Assembly: GCA_017651565.1 (NCBI GenBank)
Contig: JAGCCQ010000007.1
Span: 1 to 64,000, forward strand
Reading direction: 5' to 3'
Source: Bacilli bacterium
GTDB lineage: Bacteria; Bacillota_I; Bacilli_A; RFN20; CAG-826
Length of the DNA: 64,000 nt
A program made the position numbers and the translations under genes. The notes below the pieces were generated by a model. That model worked only from the letters and a program-made list of their open reading frames with translations. It did no database searches and was not told the origin of the DNA. Shown here in pieces: positions 7,674 to 16,263 of this stretch (positions are counted from its first letter, which is position 1; each line of letters opens with the position of its first letter).

Positions 7674-10600
7674 ATGTTTAAAGCCAAAAGAAAGATTGTA
7701 ATTACATCGTTAATTTCAATGATTGGCGTCCTTATAGGGGCTCTATCAGTTTCTTTAACATGGTTTGCAAAAATGAACTCAATTGACGATCTTGAAATTG
7801 GTGGGTCTGTCTTATCTCAATATTTTGATTCTGGAACTGGCACAGACGCTGATCCTTTTGTTATCACTCGTCCAAAACACTGGGAGAACCTTGTTTGGTT
7901 ACATAATAACGTTAGTAATTTCTATCAAGCTATCACTGATAATGAAGTAAGTCCTGAGCAACAAAATGACCAAGGTTATTATTTCCAAGTTGGCAAATTA
8001 AACGAAACTTTAAATGATGGAGTTTACTATGTTTACGATTATACAAACGAAGGATTAATCAATCCTAATAACACTCTTTTAAATAGTAGAACTCTTAACC
8101 TTCAAGGTCTTGGTTCATTAATTCCTATTGGATGCGACACTAAACCATTTTTGGGTGTTTTAAATGGGCACGGTATTTGTGTTTCTGGTTTTGATATTCT
8201 TGGATACGAAGATATAAATTATAACCTACAACATGATGTAGGAGAAGATGGATTTAATGATGTTGGAATCTTTGGATATATTGGCAACGATTCAGCTGTT
8301 AATAATATTTATTTTGATAATTTCACAATTCATTTAGCCAATGCTAGTTCTATTCGTTCAAATAACTCTCAATTACATAACGAAAGCTTCCATACTTCTG
8401 TTGAAGACGGAGATCCTGACATTTGTTTTGCTGGCTACATAGCTGGACATATGCATTATTCTTCATCTGTTGAAGATGTTTATATTAATAACTGCACCAT
8501 TGAAAGTGGATGTGCTTCCACTGTTGGTTTTGGCTATTTTGGTGTTGTTGAAGAACAAAATGGTAATCCTAAGTCAACTCCGCTACAAGAAATTCAAGAA
8601 ATTAAACAAGCTGGTGCTGATAATAACTTTGGTGGTTCTCTTGATTTCTATACAGTTTATGAAAGACTTTCTCAAATTTATGCAACGGCTCCATCGACTA
8701 GCTATTATGTTGATAATCAAACTTTAGTTGTAAACGATAAAACTGGTACTTTAACAGGTGAAACAAAAGATTTAAATGATCCAGATAAAGATTCCATTTA
8801 TCATCACGAAACGCAAGTAACAGCATGGTCTAGCCATGGCTATAAGTACGTCGATTATGATGATTATGGTGGTGGTGTCTTTAACTTCTCAGATGATAAC
8901 GACTTAATGAGCAGTAATAATCCTAACATTTATCAATGTTTAAATGGTTTGAGTACTCATTACACAAAAACTGTTACTACTTATACGTTCTCAGATACAG
9001 CCTATGGTTGTTTCCTTATTCAAAACGGAGATTATTATTTAAATCACAGATATTATCCGACTGTTCAAGCAGAAACAGATGAAAACTATGCTGCTGGATG
9101 GAATTTTACTGGCAATGATACAGGCAATCTTTATACAAAGGTATTTGATGTTACATATTATTTAAACCGCTCAAATTATTCTTTAACAATGAGTACAACA
9201 CCTTCTACTACTTGGACTAAAAATACTGATGGCGAAATTTATACAGTCGTTAATGGTGCTAATTATTATATAGATTATGATAATGGTTGGTGTTTATCTC
9301 CGTATAAAGATAGGTACACAATCAATGATGGAAATGGTCATTATTTAACTTGCACTAATTCTAATATTGGTAACTCAGGTTCAGCTGCAAACGCGACAAA
9401 ATTTATTCTTGCTAATCCTTCTGGTGATACCACGATTTTATTTAAATATAATAATAATTATTACTATTTAAGTAATACAAACGAATCTTTGGCTATTTCT
9501 ACTACAGCTAAAACATGGAATAAAGAAGGAGATTATTACTATACAACTATTCAAGGCCATAAATATTTCTTAGTTTATAGTGGTGGTTGGACTTTACAGG
9601 TTGAAGATGGAGTTAGATTAGGTGATGGGAATAACCATTACATTACCTCTACAAACAATAGTGCAGTAAGCAATACAGGAACATTAAATAATTCTGTCAT
9701 TTGGCATTTCTCTACTTCATCAGGTGATACTCAAATTTACTATATTAGCGGTGGAACCAAGTATTACTTAAATCATTCAAATGCTGGTGCATTATCAATT
9801 TCATCATCTTCGTCCTCAAATTCTACTTGGAAGAGAAATGGTGATGGCCTTTATTTCTCCTACGGCAATTTTGACTATTACTTAACATATTCTAATAATG
9901 CTTGGAGAGTGGTAGATGTTGAATACTACACTATTAATGATGGAAATGGTCATTATCTTTCGGCAAATGGTTCTAATACGTTCTCAAATGCAAATGCTAG
10001 CGGTGCTACACATTTCTATTTCCAAAACAATCCTTTCATAAATCCTGAAATAATAAATCCATATGGCACAATTAATTATGTTTATAATGGCACAATTTAT
10101 TATTTAAATCTTTCAATTAATGGCTCTTCTGGAACTTTACAGTCTTCTAATTCTAGTAGTAGTACAAGCTGGCTTAATAATGGCAATTCGATTTATTTTA
10201 TAGATAATGAGGTAACTTACTTCTTGGAATATAACAATGGCTGGGTTATTAGAAGGTATGCTGATGCAGGCTACATTACTGATGGAACAAATTATATGAC
10301 CGTAAGCGGAACAACAATTGGAAATACTACTGATGTAAACGCTGCTACTTTGTTTGTATTCTCTATATCTGGCACTAATCCAAGTGGAACTATTCGCGCT
10401 TTGGGAACTACAACTTACTTAACCAATAATAACGGGAGTTTGAGAGCTTCAAGCACAGCTACGATTTGGGAGAACAATGGTTCTAATTTTTATAATGGAA
10501 ATTATTACTTAAAATTTTACGATGGTTCTTGGACATTGGACACTGACAATTATGTAGGATTCTATATTGCTAAAGGCGATTATTATTTGATTTATAATGG

Positions 10601-12515
10601 TTCATCACTTTTGGGTTCTACAACCCCATCAACTATTTGGATTCCTTCTGCTGGGTCTTTCTCTAGTGATCCTGGAACAATTAGAATAGCGGGTTCAACC
10701 AATCAATACCTATATATTAGTACTGGATCAGGTACAACAGTTAGCGTTGGTTCGTCGAGGTCCTGGATTTTGACCAATGGTACTATAGCTTATCGGTATA
10801 GCAACAGATATTATTACATTTCTGCTATTTCAACTAGTGGTGTTACGGCCACAAGAACTGGCACAAATGGAACAGTTCCTAATAGTGCTGCTTTAACATT
10901 TACTCAAGCTGTTGGCTATTCAAAAACTACTATTTTGGATAATACTTTAAGAAATACTATTTCAACAAAAATGGAGGTTTCTAAACCACAAATTACAAGA
11001 ACTAATTATGCTGCAAACAAAAATAGTAGTTCTGACTTCTCTCATACTGAAGACTACTCATTACAATACTCTGCTCAACAATTACAAGAATGCATAAAGT
11101 CTACAGAAACTAATGTAAAGAGCGGACAAGTGACATATTTCCCATTACGTGTAGATAAGGTAGAAGGAACTAATAACTATCCAACTGGATGGCCAGCTTC
11201 AGATAAGAATACTGGCTATATTATTAGTGGATCTAACCTTGAAGGTAGTAGTTCAACTGATGCAGATCAAAAACAATGGGGCGATATTCGTATTTCAGGT
11301 TGGGCAAAAAGCAATATTGCTGGTTCATATTCTAATGGTGCATTCTCAACGATTTATACTGTTGATGGTACAAATTCAAATACGATTAGACAACTAAACG
11401 CTAATGAAAAAGCTGATAGTGATTATCAACATGCTTTATCTGAATTTGGAACAACATTAACTAAGAACTCTAGAGTTTTTGGTATTCACTTTATGGATGC
11501 TGCTATTTCTACTAACCATACTCTCAGAGCTAGACAAGCAAAGATTCTTGGACAAACTTATTATGATTACGAATTACCTGAAGACTCAATTGACTTCAAC
11601 GTTTATCAAAGAGGAAAAATTAGTTTCTTTGCTGGTGAATATTTCACAAATAATAATGCATTCTTCTCATTACATAGAATCTTTAGAGACTCAAATAATA
11701 ACATCACTTCTATTAAAGAAATCTCTGAAATTTATGCTCATAGTTTAAGACCAAATAAAACAAACTATGTTTATAAATTCACTGATAATACTTATACAAA
11801 CGCAAATGGTACTTATACTGGTGAAACAACAAGAGATAGTAACTATAGCTCTACACCTGTATTTAAGACGTCATGGATTAAAGCTCCATCAGGCTTGAGC
11901 ACAAGTAGTCAAAGATTATTCTATTTCTCCATTCCTTGTAATGCTGGTGAATATGCATTAGGTTCTGTTAGTGGTAAAACTGGTGCTTACTTATGTTACC
12001 TTGATATCGCTGCTAATGGTGGTGATGCTGTTCTTGAGTATATGAAAGACCCTGTAAGTATCAACGCATTTGATGTTGACTTCAGATCTCCTGGCGATGT
12101 TTCTCCACATTGTATTATTCAACTCGGTGCTGAATTGCCTACTGTAAGTACTAATACAAGCAATTTACAAGTTAGTGTTATTTTTGTAAGGGATCCATCT
12201 ACTTTACCTAACGGTGACGATTATAAGGCTTATTACCCGACAGGAGGTGGAATATACATCATCCGGATAACGAATAAAACGGGTCAAATGTTTAAACTTA
12301 GTGTATTACTGGTCGATGACGATGACGACTTATATAGTGAGTACACGTTTGCATACCGGTTGATTTACACGAACGAGGACCACACAGATACCGTAATTGA
12401 CGGTACTACCCTCTACGATGGTTTGGAAACTGAGGTAGATTTTTGGCAAAGAATGGCTATCTTTGACATTCCTAGTTCTGGGGAGGCCGTTGAAGACGAT
12501 TATAAAGATGAATAA
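7674..12515 (+). CDS. Giant c-di-GMP-riboswitch-controlled surface protein (1613 aa)
   Basis: Exported protein with the atypical signal ending in Trp30-Phe31. Residues 55-180 carry a GLUG/beta-helix-like region (DPFVITRPKHWENLVWL; PFLGVLNGHG). From about 444 to 1060 there are five to six tandem units of 100-115 residues, starting near 444, 547, 646, 751, 866 and 962 with lines such as INDGNGHYL. Each unit seems to hold three 35-residue strand repeats with YYL/YFL motifs, so a string of beta-trefoil-like domains is likely (inference). Residues 1149-1450 match residues 708-1050 of the giant at 2057. The last 110 residues use different codons and are very acidic; no sortase motif or anchor. Probably an extracellular carbohydrate-binding matrix or adhesion protein made when c-di-GMP is high. 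No ribosome site is seen; the terminator's U-tract ends 10 bases before ATG. Confidence 0.82.
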   Translation: MFKAKRKIVITSLISMIGVLIGALSVSLTWFAKMNSIDDLEIGGSVLSQYFDSGTGTDADPFVITRPKHWENLVWLHNNVSNFYQAITDNEVSPEQQNDQGYYFQVGKLNETLNDGVYYVYDYTNEGLINPNNTLLNSRTLNLQGLGSLIPIGCDTKPFLGVLNGHGICVSGFDILGYEDINYNLQHDVGEDGFNDVGIFGYIGNDSAVNNIYFDNFTIHLANASSIRSNNSQLHNESFHTSVEDGDPDICFAGYIAGHMHYSSSVEDVYINNCTIESGCASTVGFGYFGVVEEQNGNPKSTPLQEIQEIKQAGADNNFGGSLDFYTVYERLSQIYATAPSTSYYVDNQTLVVNDKTGTLTGETKDLNDPDKDSIYHHETQVTAWSSHGYKYVDYDDYGGGVFNFSDDNDLMSSNNPNIYQCLNGLSTHYTKTVTTYTFSDTAYGCFLIQNGDYYLNHRYYPTVQAETDENYAAGWNFTGNDTGNLYTKVFDVTYYLNRSNYSLTMSTTPSTTWTKNTDGEIYTVVNGANYYIDYDNGWCLSPYKDRYTINDGNGHYLTCTNSNIGNSGSAANATKFILANPSGDTTILFKYNNNYYYLSNTNESLAISTTAKTWNKEGDYYYTTIQGHKYFLVYSGGWTLQVEDGVRLGDGNNHYITSTNNSAVSNTGTLNNSVIWHFSTSSGDTQIYYISGGTKYYLNHSNAGALSISSSSSSNSTWKRNGDGLYFSYGNFDYYLTYSNNAWRVVDVEYYTINDGNGHYLSANGSNTFSNANASGATHFYFQNNPFINPEIINPYGTINYVYNGTIYYLNLSINGSSGTLQSSNSSSSTSWLNNGNSIYFIDNEVTYFLEYNNGWVIRRYADAGYITDGTNYMTVSGTTIGNTTDVNAATLFVFSISGTNPSGTIRALGTTTYLTNNNGSLRASSTATIWENNGSNFYNGNYYLKFYDGSWTLDTDNYVGFYIAKGDYYLIYNGSSLLGSTTPSTIWIPSAGSFSSDPGTIRIAGSTNQYLYISTGSGTTVSVGSSRSWILTNGTIAYRYSNRYYYISAISTSGVTATRTGTNGTVPNSAALTFTQAVGYSKTTILDNTLRNTISTKMEVSKPQITRTNYAANKNSSSDFSHTEDYSLQYSAQQLQECIKSTETNVKSGQVTYFPLRVDKVEGTNNYPTGWPASDKNTGYIISGSNLEGSSSTDADQKQWGDIRISGWAKSNIAGSYSNGAFSTIYTVDGTNSNTIRQLNANEKADSDYQHALSEFGTTLTKNSRVFGIHFMDAAISTNHTLRARQAKILGQTYYDYELPEDSIDFNVYQRGKISFFAGEYFTNNNAFFSLHRIFRDSNNNITSIKEISEIYAHSLRPNKTNYVYKFTDNTYTNANGTYTGETTRDSNYSSTPVFKTSWIKAPSGLSTSSQRLFYFSIPCNAGEYALGSVSGKTGAYLCYLDIAANGGDAVLEYMKDPVSINAFDVDFRSPGDVSPHCIIQLGAELPTVSTNTSNLQVSVIFVRDPSTLPNGDDYKAYYPTGGGIYIIRITNKTGQMFKLSVLLVDDDDDLYSEYTFAYRLIYTNEDHTDTVIDGTTLYDGLETEVDFWQRMAIFDIPSSGEAVEDDYKDE

Positions 12516-12547
12516 GGGCGGGCATAGTTTTATGAACGCCCTTTTCT
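12516..12547 (+). terminator. Intrinsic terminator of the 1613-aa gene
   Basis: GGGCG and CGCCC arms around a 16-base loop followed by TTTTC; it starts directly after the stop codon. Confidence 0.85.
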
Positions 12548-12614
12548 ATTAAATTAAAGAGAAGATAGAAAGCTAAGAAAATGTCGAATAGGTCTAATTT
12601 TATCTAGAATTTGG

Positions 12615-12662
12615 CAATTAAAAAGATGTAGCATTGACCACATCGTATTCAATCTTTTTAAT
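12615..12662. repeat. Inverted repeat between convergent surface genes
   Basis: Arms ATTAAAAAGAT and ATCTTTTTAAT around a 26-base loop in the gap between the two convergent genes. It may be an additional weak transcription stop. The rest of 12548-12727 shows no gene. Confidence 0.4.
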
Positions 12663-12727
12663 GAAATATTTTTCTTAATATAGTAGTATTGTTGTTGCTG
12701 ACAAGATTAATAATCTTTGGTTTATTT

Positions 12728-12782
12728 AAAAAAGAAGCTATTGAACGAGGTTAAGGAGTTGTGTTCAACAGCTTCCTTTTTA
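12728..12782. terminator. Bidirectional terminator between convergent surface genes
   Basis: Thirteen-base arms GAAGCTATTGAAC and GTTCAACAGCTTC (one mismatch) with A6 on the left and CTTTTT on the right, so it can stop transcription from both sides. It ends the 263-aa gene on the minus strand. Confidence 0.85.
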
Positions 12783-12783
12783 A

Positions 12784-13575
12784 CTAGATTGAAGTGTGCG
12801 TATCAATAATTATTCTCCAAATGTCTGATGAGAATGTAATTTCTTGCGAACCTGTAAAGACTGTTAAGTCGAAGGTTGCCTCCGCATTGGCTTGATAATA
12901 CGCAATCAAGTCAGTGTTGTATGTATATTCGATGTATAAGTCAGTTGTGTAAGCACCAACGTTAGAAGATTGTGCTAGTGGAATACTATGATCTTCTATT
13001 GAGTTAGTTGGTTTAGAACCAGTTACGTCGTCTCCATTATTTGTTAAGATAACGAATTTAGACATATTACTGATGCCATTGAAGACAGTTTTGCATGAGC
13101 TGTAGATTGTAGCGACACTTGTTTCGTCGATACCGCCTGCAATATTGTCATAATATTTAAATTGGATTAAGTTAGAAATATTTGTATCTACGTATTCTGG
13201 ATTATTTATGTCAAATAATGGGCCTCTACAGTCAACAGTTAATGATAAATATGTGTTTGCAGGAACTCCATTAGGATATTGAAGAGTCAATTTTAAGAAC
13301 TTACGTGCGTATACATTTCTAGTAGTAATGAAGCAATCGTATGGTTCTAAGTTCATATCAGTTGTTTCGATAGGTTCGTCGTGTTGATAATCCCATGTGT
13401 AGATATGCTTAGCAAGGATGTCGACATTTTGTTCATTACGAGATGAGACAACCATACCAGATGCTGATACAGTTCTATTTGCGTTAAACCATGCAACAGT
13501 TGCAGTTAAAAGAGTCGAGAGGTTAATCCCGACAAAAGAAATGCCAGCTACAATGATTTTAGTCTTCTTTTCCAT
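12784..13575 (-). CDS. Short c-di-GMP-riboswitch-controlled secreted protein with SipW/TasA-like signal (263 aa)
   Basis: Hydrophobic N-terminus (residues 6-28) ends in Trp29-Phe30 followed by NANRTVSASG, the same unusual signal as its three neighbours. The mature part is strand-rich (KFLKLTLQYPNG, YLSLTVDCRG, LYIEYTYNTDL) and ends without an anchor. It looks like a diverged paralog of the 297-aa protein at 6378; both are TasA-like in size and signal. The gene faces the 1613-aa giant across a shared terminator and has its own promoter and c-di-GMP-I aptamer, so both should respond to the same second messenger. No ribosome site precedes ATG 13575; the aptamer's last stem base is only nine bases away. 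A structural fibre subunit is a reasonable guess, not shown. Confidence 0.78.
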   Translation of the reverse strand: MEKKTKIIVAGISFVGINLSTLLTATVAWFNANRTVSASGMVVSSRNEQNVDILAKHIYTWDYQHDEPIETTDMNLEPYDCFITTRNVYARKFLKLTLQYPNGVPANTYLSLTVDCRGPLFDINNPEYVDTNISNLIQFKYYDNIAGGIDETSVATIYSSCKTVFNGISNMSKFVILTNNGDDVTGSKPTNSIEDHSIPLAQSSNVGAYTTDLYIEYTYNTDLIAYYQANAEATFDLTVFTGSQEITFSSDIWRIIIDTHTSI

Positions 13576-13584
13576 TTAAATCAT

Positions 13585-13655
13585 ATCGGTAGCTGGCTAT
13601 CTATTTAATAGACCCTATAGTTTTGCGTCACTACATTTCTGTAGTTTTGCCTTTA
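13585..13655 (-). ncRNA. c-di-GMP-I (GEMM) riboswitch aptamer, second copy
   Basis: On the minus strand the order is GGCAAAAC, CTACA-GAAA-TGTAG hairpin, GACGCAAAAC, GGGTCT pairing with AGATAGCC, and a closing CTACCGAT. Most of its first 45 bases are identical to the aptamer at 7574. The closing stem has one mismatch. There is no terminator between aptamer and gene, unlike the other copy; the stem ends nine bases before the start codon, so control of translation start is more likely. Confidence 0.9.
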
Positions 13656-13663
13656 TCGGTTTT

Positions 13664-13692
13664 ACTATAGCTACAAAGTTAAGATTTTGCAA
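13664..13692 (-). promoter_or_regulatory. Promoter of the second riboswitch and 263-aa gene
   Basis: On the minus strand TTGCAA, 17-base spacer, TATAGT; the predicted start of RNA is just before the aptamer. Confidence 0.75.
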
Positions 13693-13842
13693 CAAAAATT
13701 TACAATATTTGTTTTATAGGGGTTTTTATTATATAAAAGGGATTATTTTATACTTAATTAATATTATCTTGAAGAGTGGATAAATTGATTCAAAAATAAA
13801 ACATTAATAAAATATTAATCAATAGTGATAAGGAATAGAAAT

Positions 13843-14337
13843 ATGGACAATAATAACCCTTTTGATTTATTTGATAATAAGTGGGCTTTAGTAAGTGCAG
13901 GAAGCATTGATAATTTTAATTGTTGCACTGTTAGCTGGGGTAGTTTAGGTATACTATGGGGTAAGAAAATAGTTACTATCTATGTTTATCCATCTAGGTA
14001 TACATGTGACTTCTTATTAAGCAATGAATATTTCACAGTGAGTGTGTTTGATAAAGAATATAAAAAGGATCTAGCTATCTTAGGTAGTAAGTCTGGTAGA
14101 GATATAGATAAAATAGCGTTAACTAAATTAACTCCTAAACCTATCAAGGAAAGTGTTACATATAAAGAAGCTAACCAAGTTTTCTACTGTAAGAAAATAT
14201 ACTTTGGTCAATTTAATAAAGATAATGTAGCGAACGAAATAAAACAAAACTATATTAATAATCCTGGTTCATTCCCAAGAGACAAGAGTGGCGAGTGGCA
14301 AACTCACTATATGTTTGTTGGAGAGATAATAGAATAA
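13843..14337 (+). CDS. Flavin reductase-like FMN-binding split-barrel protein
   Basis: A 164-aa soluble protein of the flavin reductase-like family, which bind FMN in a split barrel. Visible family features are the opening ALVSAGSIDNFNCCTVSWGS (test-of-substrate strand with Thr and Gly), TIYVYPSRYTCDFLLSN and FTVSVFDKEYKKDLAILGSKSGRD, which correspond to the phosphate- and isoalloxazine-binding loops. The start at 13843 is preferred over an upstream GTG at 13825 because an AAGGAA site stands eight bases before it. It is followed by a separate small membrane-protein gene. Family members are often annotated only by fold; the natural substrate cannot be told from sequence. Confidence 0.8.
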   Translation: MDNNNPFDLFDNKWALVSAGSIDNFNCCTVSWGSLGILWGKKIVTIYVYPSRYTCDFLLSNEYFTVSVFDKEYKKDLAILGSKSGRDIDKIALTKLTPKPIKESVTYKEANQVFYCKKIYFGQFNKDNVANEIKQNYINNPGSFPRDKSGEWQTHYMFVGEIIE

Positions 14338-14411
14338 CCTTTATAAATAATTAATTGTTAAAGGATTGTTTGTGTTATTATTTTTTACGTATAAATTAAA
14401 GGAAGACGATT

Positions 14412-14777
14412 ATGAAAAAGATTAGTACATTACTTATTGTGTTAATTGTAGCTGCTATCATCATTGCTATTTCGTTTATTGATGGTGGCGCAGTATGGCA
14501 CAAGATATTCATAGCTTTAGGCATGGCATTGTTTGTTTTGGTTGCAGCTTTATTCTTAGCTAGAACATTGCCTAAGAACGGAAAGATAGATACGTATGCG
14601 CTCATAATCTTATTTGTTATATTAGCGGGTTATGGTTTCTATTGTTTATTAAACGGAATGACTGGTTGGGTAAGAGGCTGGCCACTTTGGGTTAAGATTT
14701 TAGTCCCATGCTTATTAGTTTTATTAGCGGTAGCTGCTATTGCATTAGACAATAATGGTGGCAAACGTAAAAAATAG
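14412..14777 (+). CDS. Small membrane protein, four predicted helices
   Basis: 121 aa with hydrophobic segments at about 5-23, 31-50, 61-79 and 91-112, short loops (GAVWHK, KNGKID, TGWVRGWPLW) and a basic tail GGKRKK, so the C-terminus is probably cytoplasmic. AAAGGAAG precedes the ATG. I do not recognise a family. It has its own terminator, so it is either monocistronic or the end of a two-gene unit with the flavin reductase-like gene. Confidence 0.65.
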   Translation: MKKISTLLIVLIVAAIIIAISFIDGGAVWHKIFIALGMALFVLVAALFLARTLPKNGKIDTYALIILFVILAGYGFYCLLNGMTGWVRGWPLWVKILVPCLLVLLAVAAIALDNNGGKRKK

Positions 14778-14798
14778 TAATTGCATTTAATTATTGAA

Positions 14799-14832
14799 GC
14801 CTTCTAGCGATTAACGTTAGAAGGTTTTATTA
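14799..14832 (+). terminator. Intrinsic terminator
   Basis: CCTTCTA and TAGAAGG arms, 11-base loop, TTTTATTATTTT tail. Confidence 0.85.
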
Positions 14833-14949
14833 TTTTCTAATGCAAAACTAGTTTGCATATTGGTAACTATTGGTTTCATCTCGTATATTCGAGTTGTCAT
14901 TTTCATTTAGGGGGTTACATTTATTTTTGTTTTGTGAGTAAATATTTGC

Positions 14950-16245
14950 ATGGATAAAGTTGAATCAGTATTTAAAAACAAAAATTATGTATTAACGTTC
15001 TTAGGGGCGTTCGTTAGTAATATAGCAGCGTTACTTCTTAACTTTGCTACTAGTTACTATATTCTAGATATCACAGGCAATAATGCTTTATATCAGGGAA
15101 TATATTTATTTGTTTGTGGTATTACTTTCGTTGTTGTTTCGTTATTTAGTGGCGTTTTATCTGATAGATTTAATAAAGCTAAGATAATGTATCTATGTGA
15201 CTACGCGAAAGGAGCGGTAATTGTCGCAGGTGGACTACTTCTTTTGATATTCCAAGGAAATAATAGTGCTCAATTAGTTTTGCTCTTTATATTGGCTGTT
15301 TTATATAACATCATTGCAGCCATATTCTCTCCTGCTAGTCAATCCTTGCTTCCTTTTATATTAAAAGAAGAACAACTTCAACAAGGTAATGGCATATTAA
15401 CAGGAATGAATGCGTTTGTTTCTATATTAGGCGCTGTTCTTGGTGCTCTTTTATACTCTATCTTACCAATATATGTTTTGATGTTTCTTATTGGTGGGTG
15501 TTATGTAGGTTCCGCAATTAGTGAAATGTTTATTCGCTATTTTGAAGAAAAGAAAGAAGATAAATTAACTATCGGTGTTGTATTCCAAGAATTGGGAGAT
15601 TCATTTAGATACTTATTAACAAAAAGAGCGATTGCAATGTTTTGCGTAATCGCGTTATTTGTTAATTTCTTCTTCACTCCATTAAGCTCTAACTTTATTC
15701 CTATATTTGTTAAAACAGATGTAGCAGGTTATGAAAATTATTTATTACATGATGTATTTACACCTGAAATGTGGGCCGCAGTTATATCTATTTGTATAGG
15801 CGTAGGCACAATTATTGGTGCTTTAGTATTATCTATGAGAAAGCAAATGGATAAAGTATCCAAGTTTATGAAGACAATGTTCGTTATTCTTGCAGGGCTT
15901 ATTGTTGGTTGCTCATTGCTATACTTCCTCTTGGTTGATAGAGGTAATAACGTTAATACTTATTTAATAATGTTCTTAATAATAGTTTTACTTATGGGTG
16001 TTGTTATTTCCCTAGTTAATGTTCCATTAGGAACTGTTCTTGCTAGAAACGTAGATAAAAACATGTTAGGTAAAGTTCAATCTTTAATTAATATTGGATC
16101 ACAAGGATTAACTCCTTTAGCTTCTTTCCTTGGCGGATTAGTTATTCAATCAGCAGGAAATAGTGTTTTGCTATTTGGATGTTCTGCAGGTTTTATTTTA
16201 ATTACCTTAGTATTTGTATTGAATAGAACCGTTAATGAATTATAA
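14950..16245 (+). CDS. MFS transporter, DHA3/macrolide-efflux type
   Basis: 431 aa with about 12 hydrophobic helices. Between helices 2 and 3 it has the MFS motif-A pattern GVLSDRFNKAKIMYLCD. The segment FSPASQSLLPFILKEEQLQQ followed by GNGILTGMNAFVSILGAVLG is typical of DHA3-type drug efflux proteins (MefA/YfiS relatives), and the second half repeats the pattern VNVPLGTVLARNVDKNMLGK. It is probably a proton-driven exporter of hydrophobic compounds; the substrate cannot be predicted. No ribosome site is evident before ATG 14950. It stands alone and is convergent with the ATPase gene that follows. Confidence 0.85.
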   Translation: MDKVESVFKNKNYVLTFLGAFVSNIAALLLNFATSYYILDITGNNALYQGIYLFVCGITFVVVSLFSGVLSDRFNKAKIMYLCDYAKGAVIVAGGLLLLIFQGNNSAQLVLLFILAVLYNIIAAIFSPASQSLLPFILKEEQLQQGNGILTGMNAFVSILGAVLGALLYSILPIYVLMFLIGGCYVGSAISEMFIRYFEEKKEDKLTIGVVFQELGDSFRYLLTKRAIAMFCVIALFVNFFFTPLSSNFIPIFVKTDVAGYENYLLHDVFTPEMWAAVISICIGVGTIIGALVLSMRKQMDKVSKFMKTMFVILAGLIVGCSLLYFLLVDRGNNVNTYLIMFLIIVLLMGVVISLVNVPLGTVLARNVDKNMLGKVQSLINIGSQGLTPLASFLGGLVIQSAGNSVLLFGCSAGFILITLVFVLNRTVNEL

Positions 16246-16263
16246 GCTCATAAGTTGTTCTGT

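Noticed and set aside
9003-10850. Periodic repeats that might be taken for a CRISPR array or satellite DNA
   Set aside because: The repeats are in frame, about 300-345 bases long and diverged at DNA level; they encode protein repeats in one long open frame.
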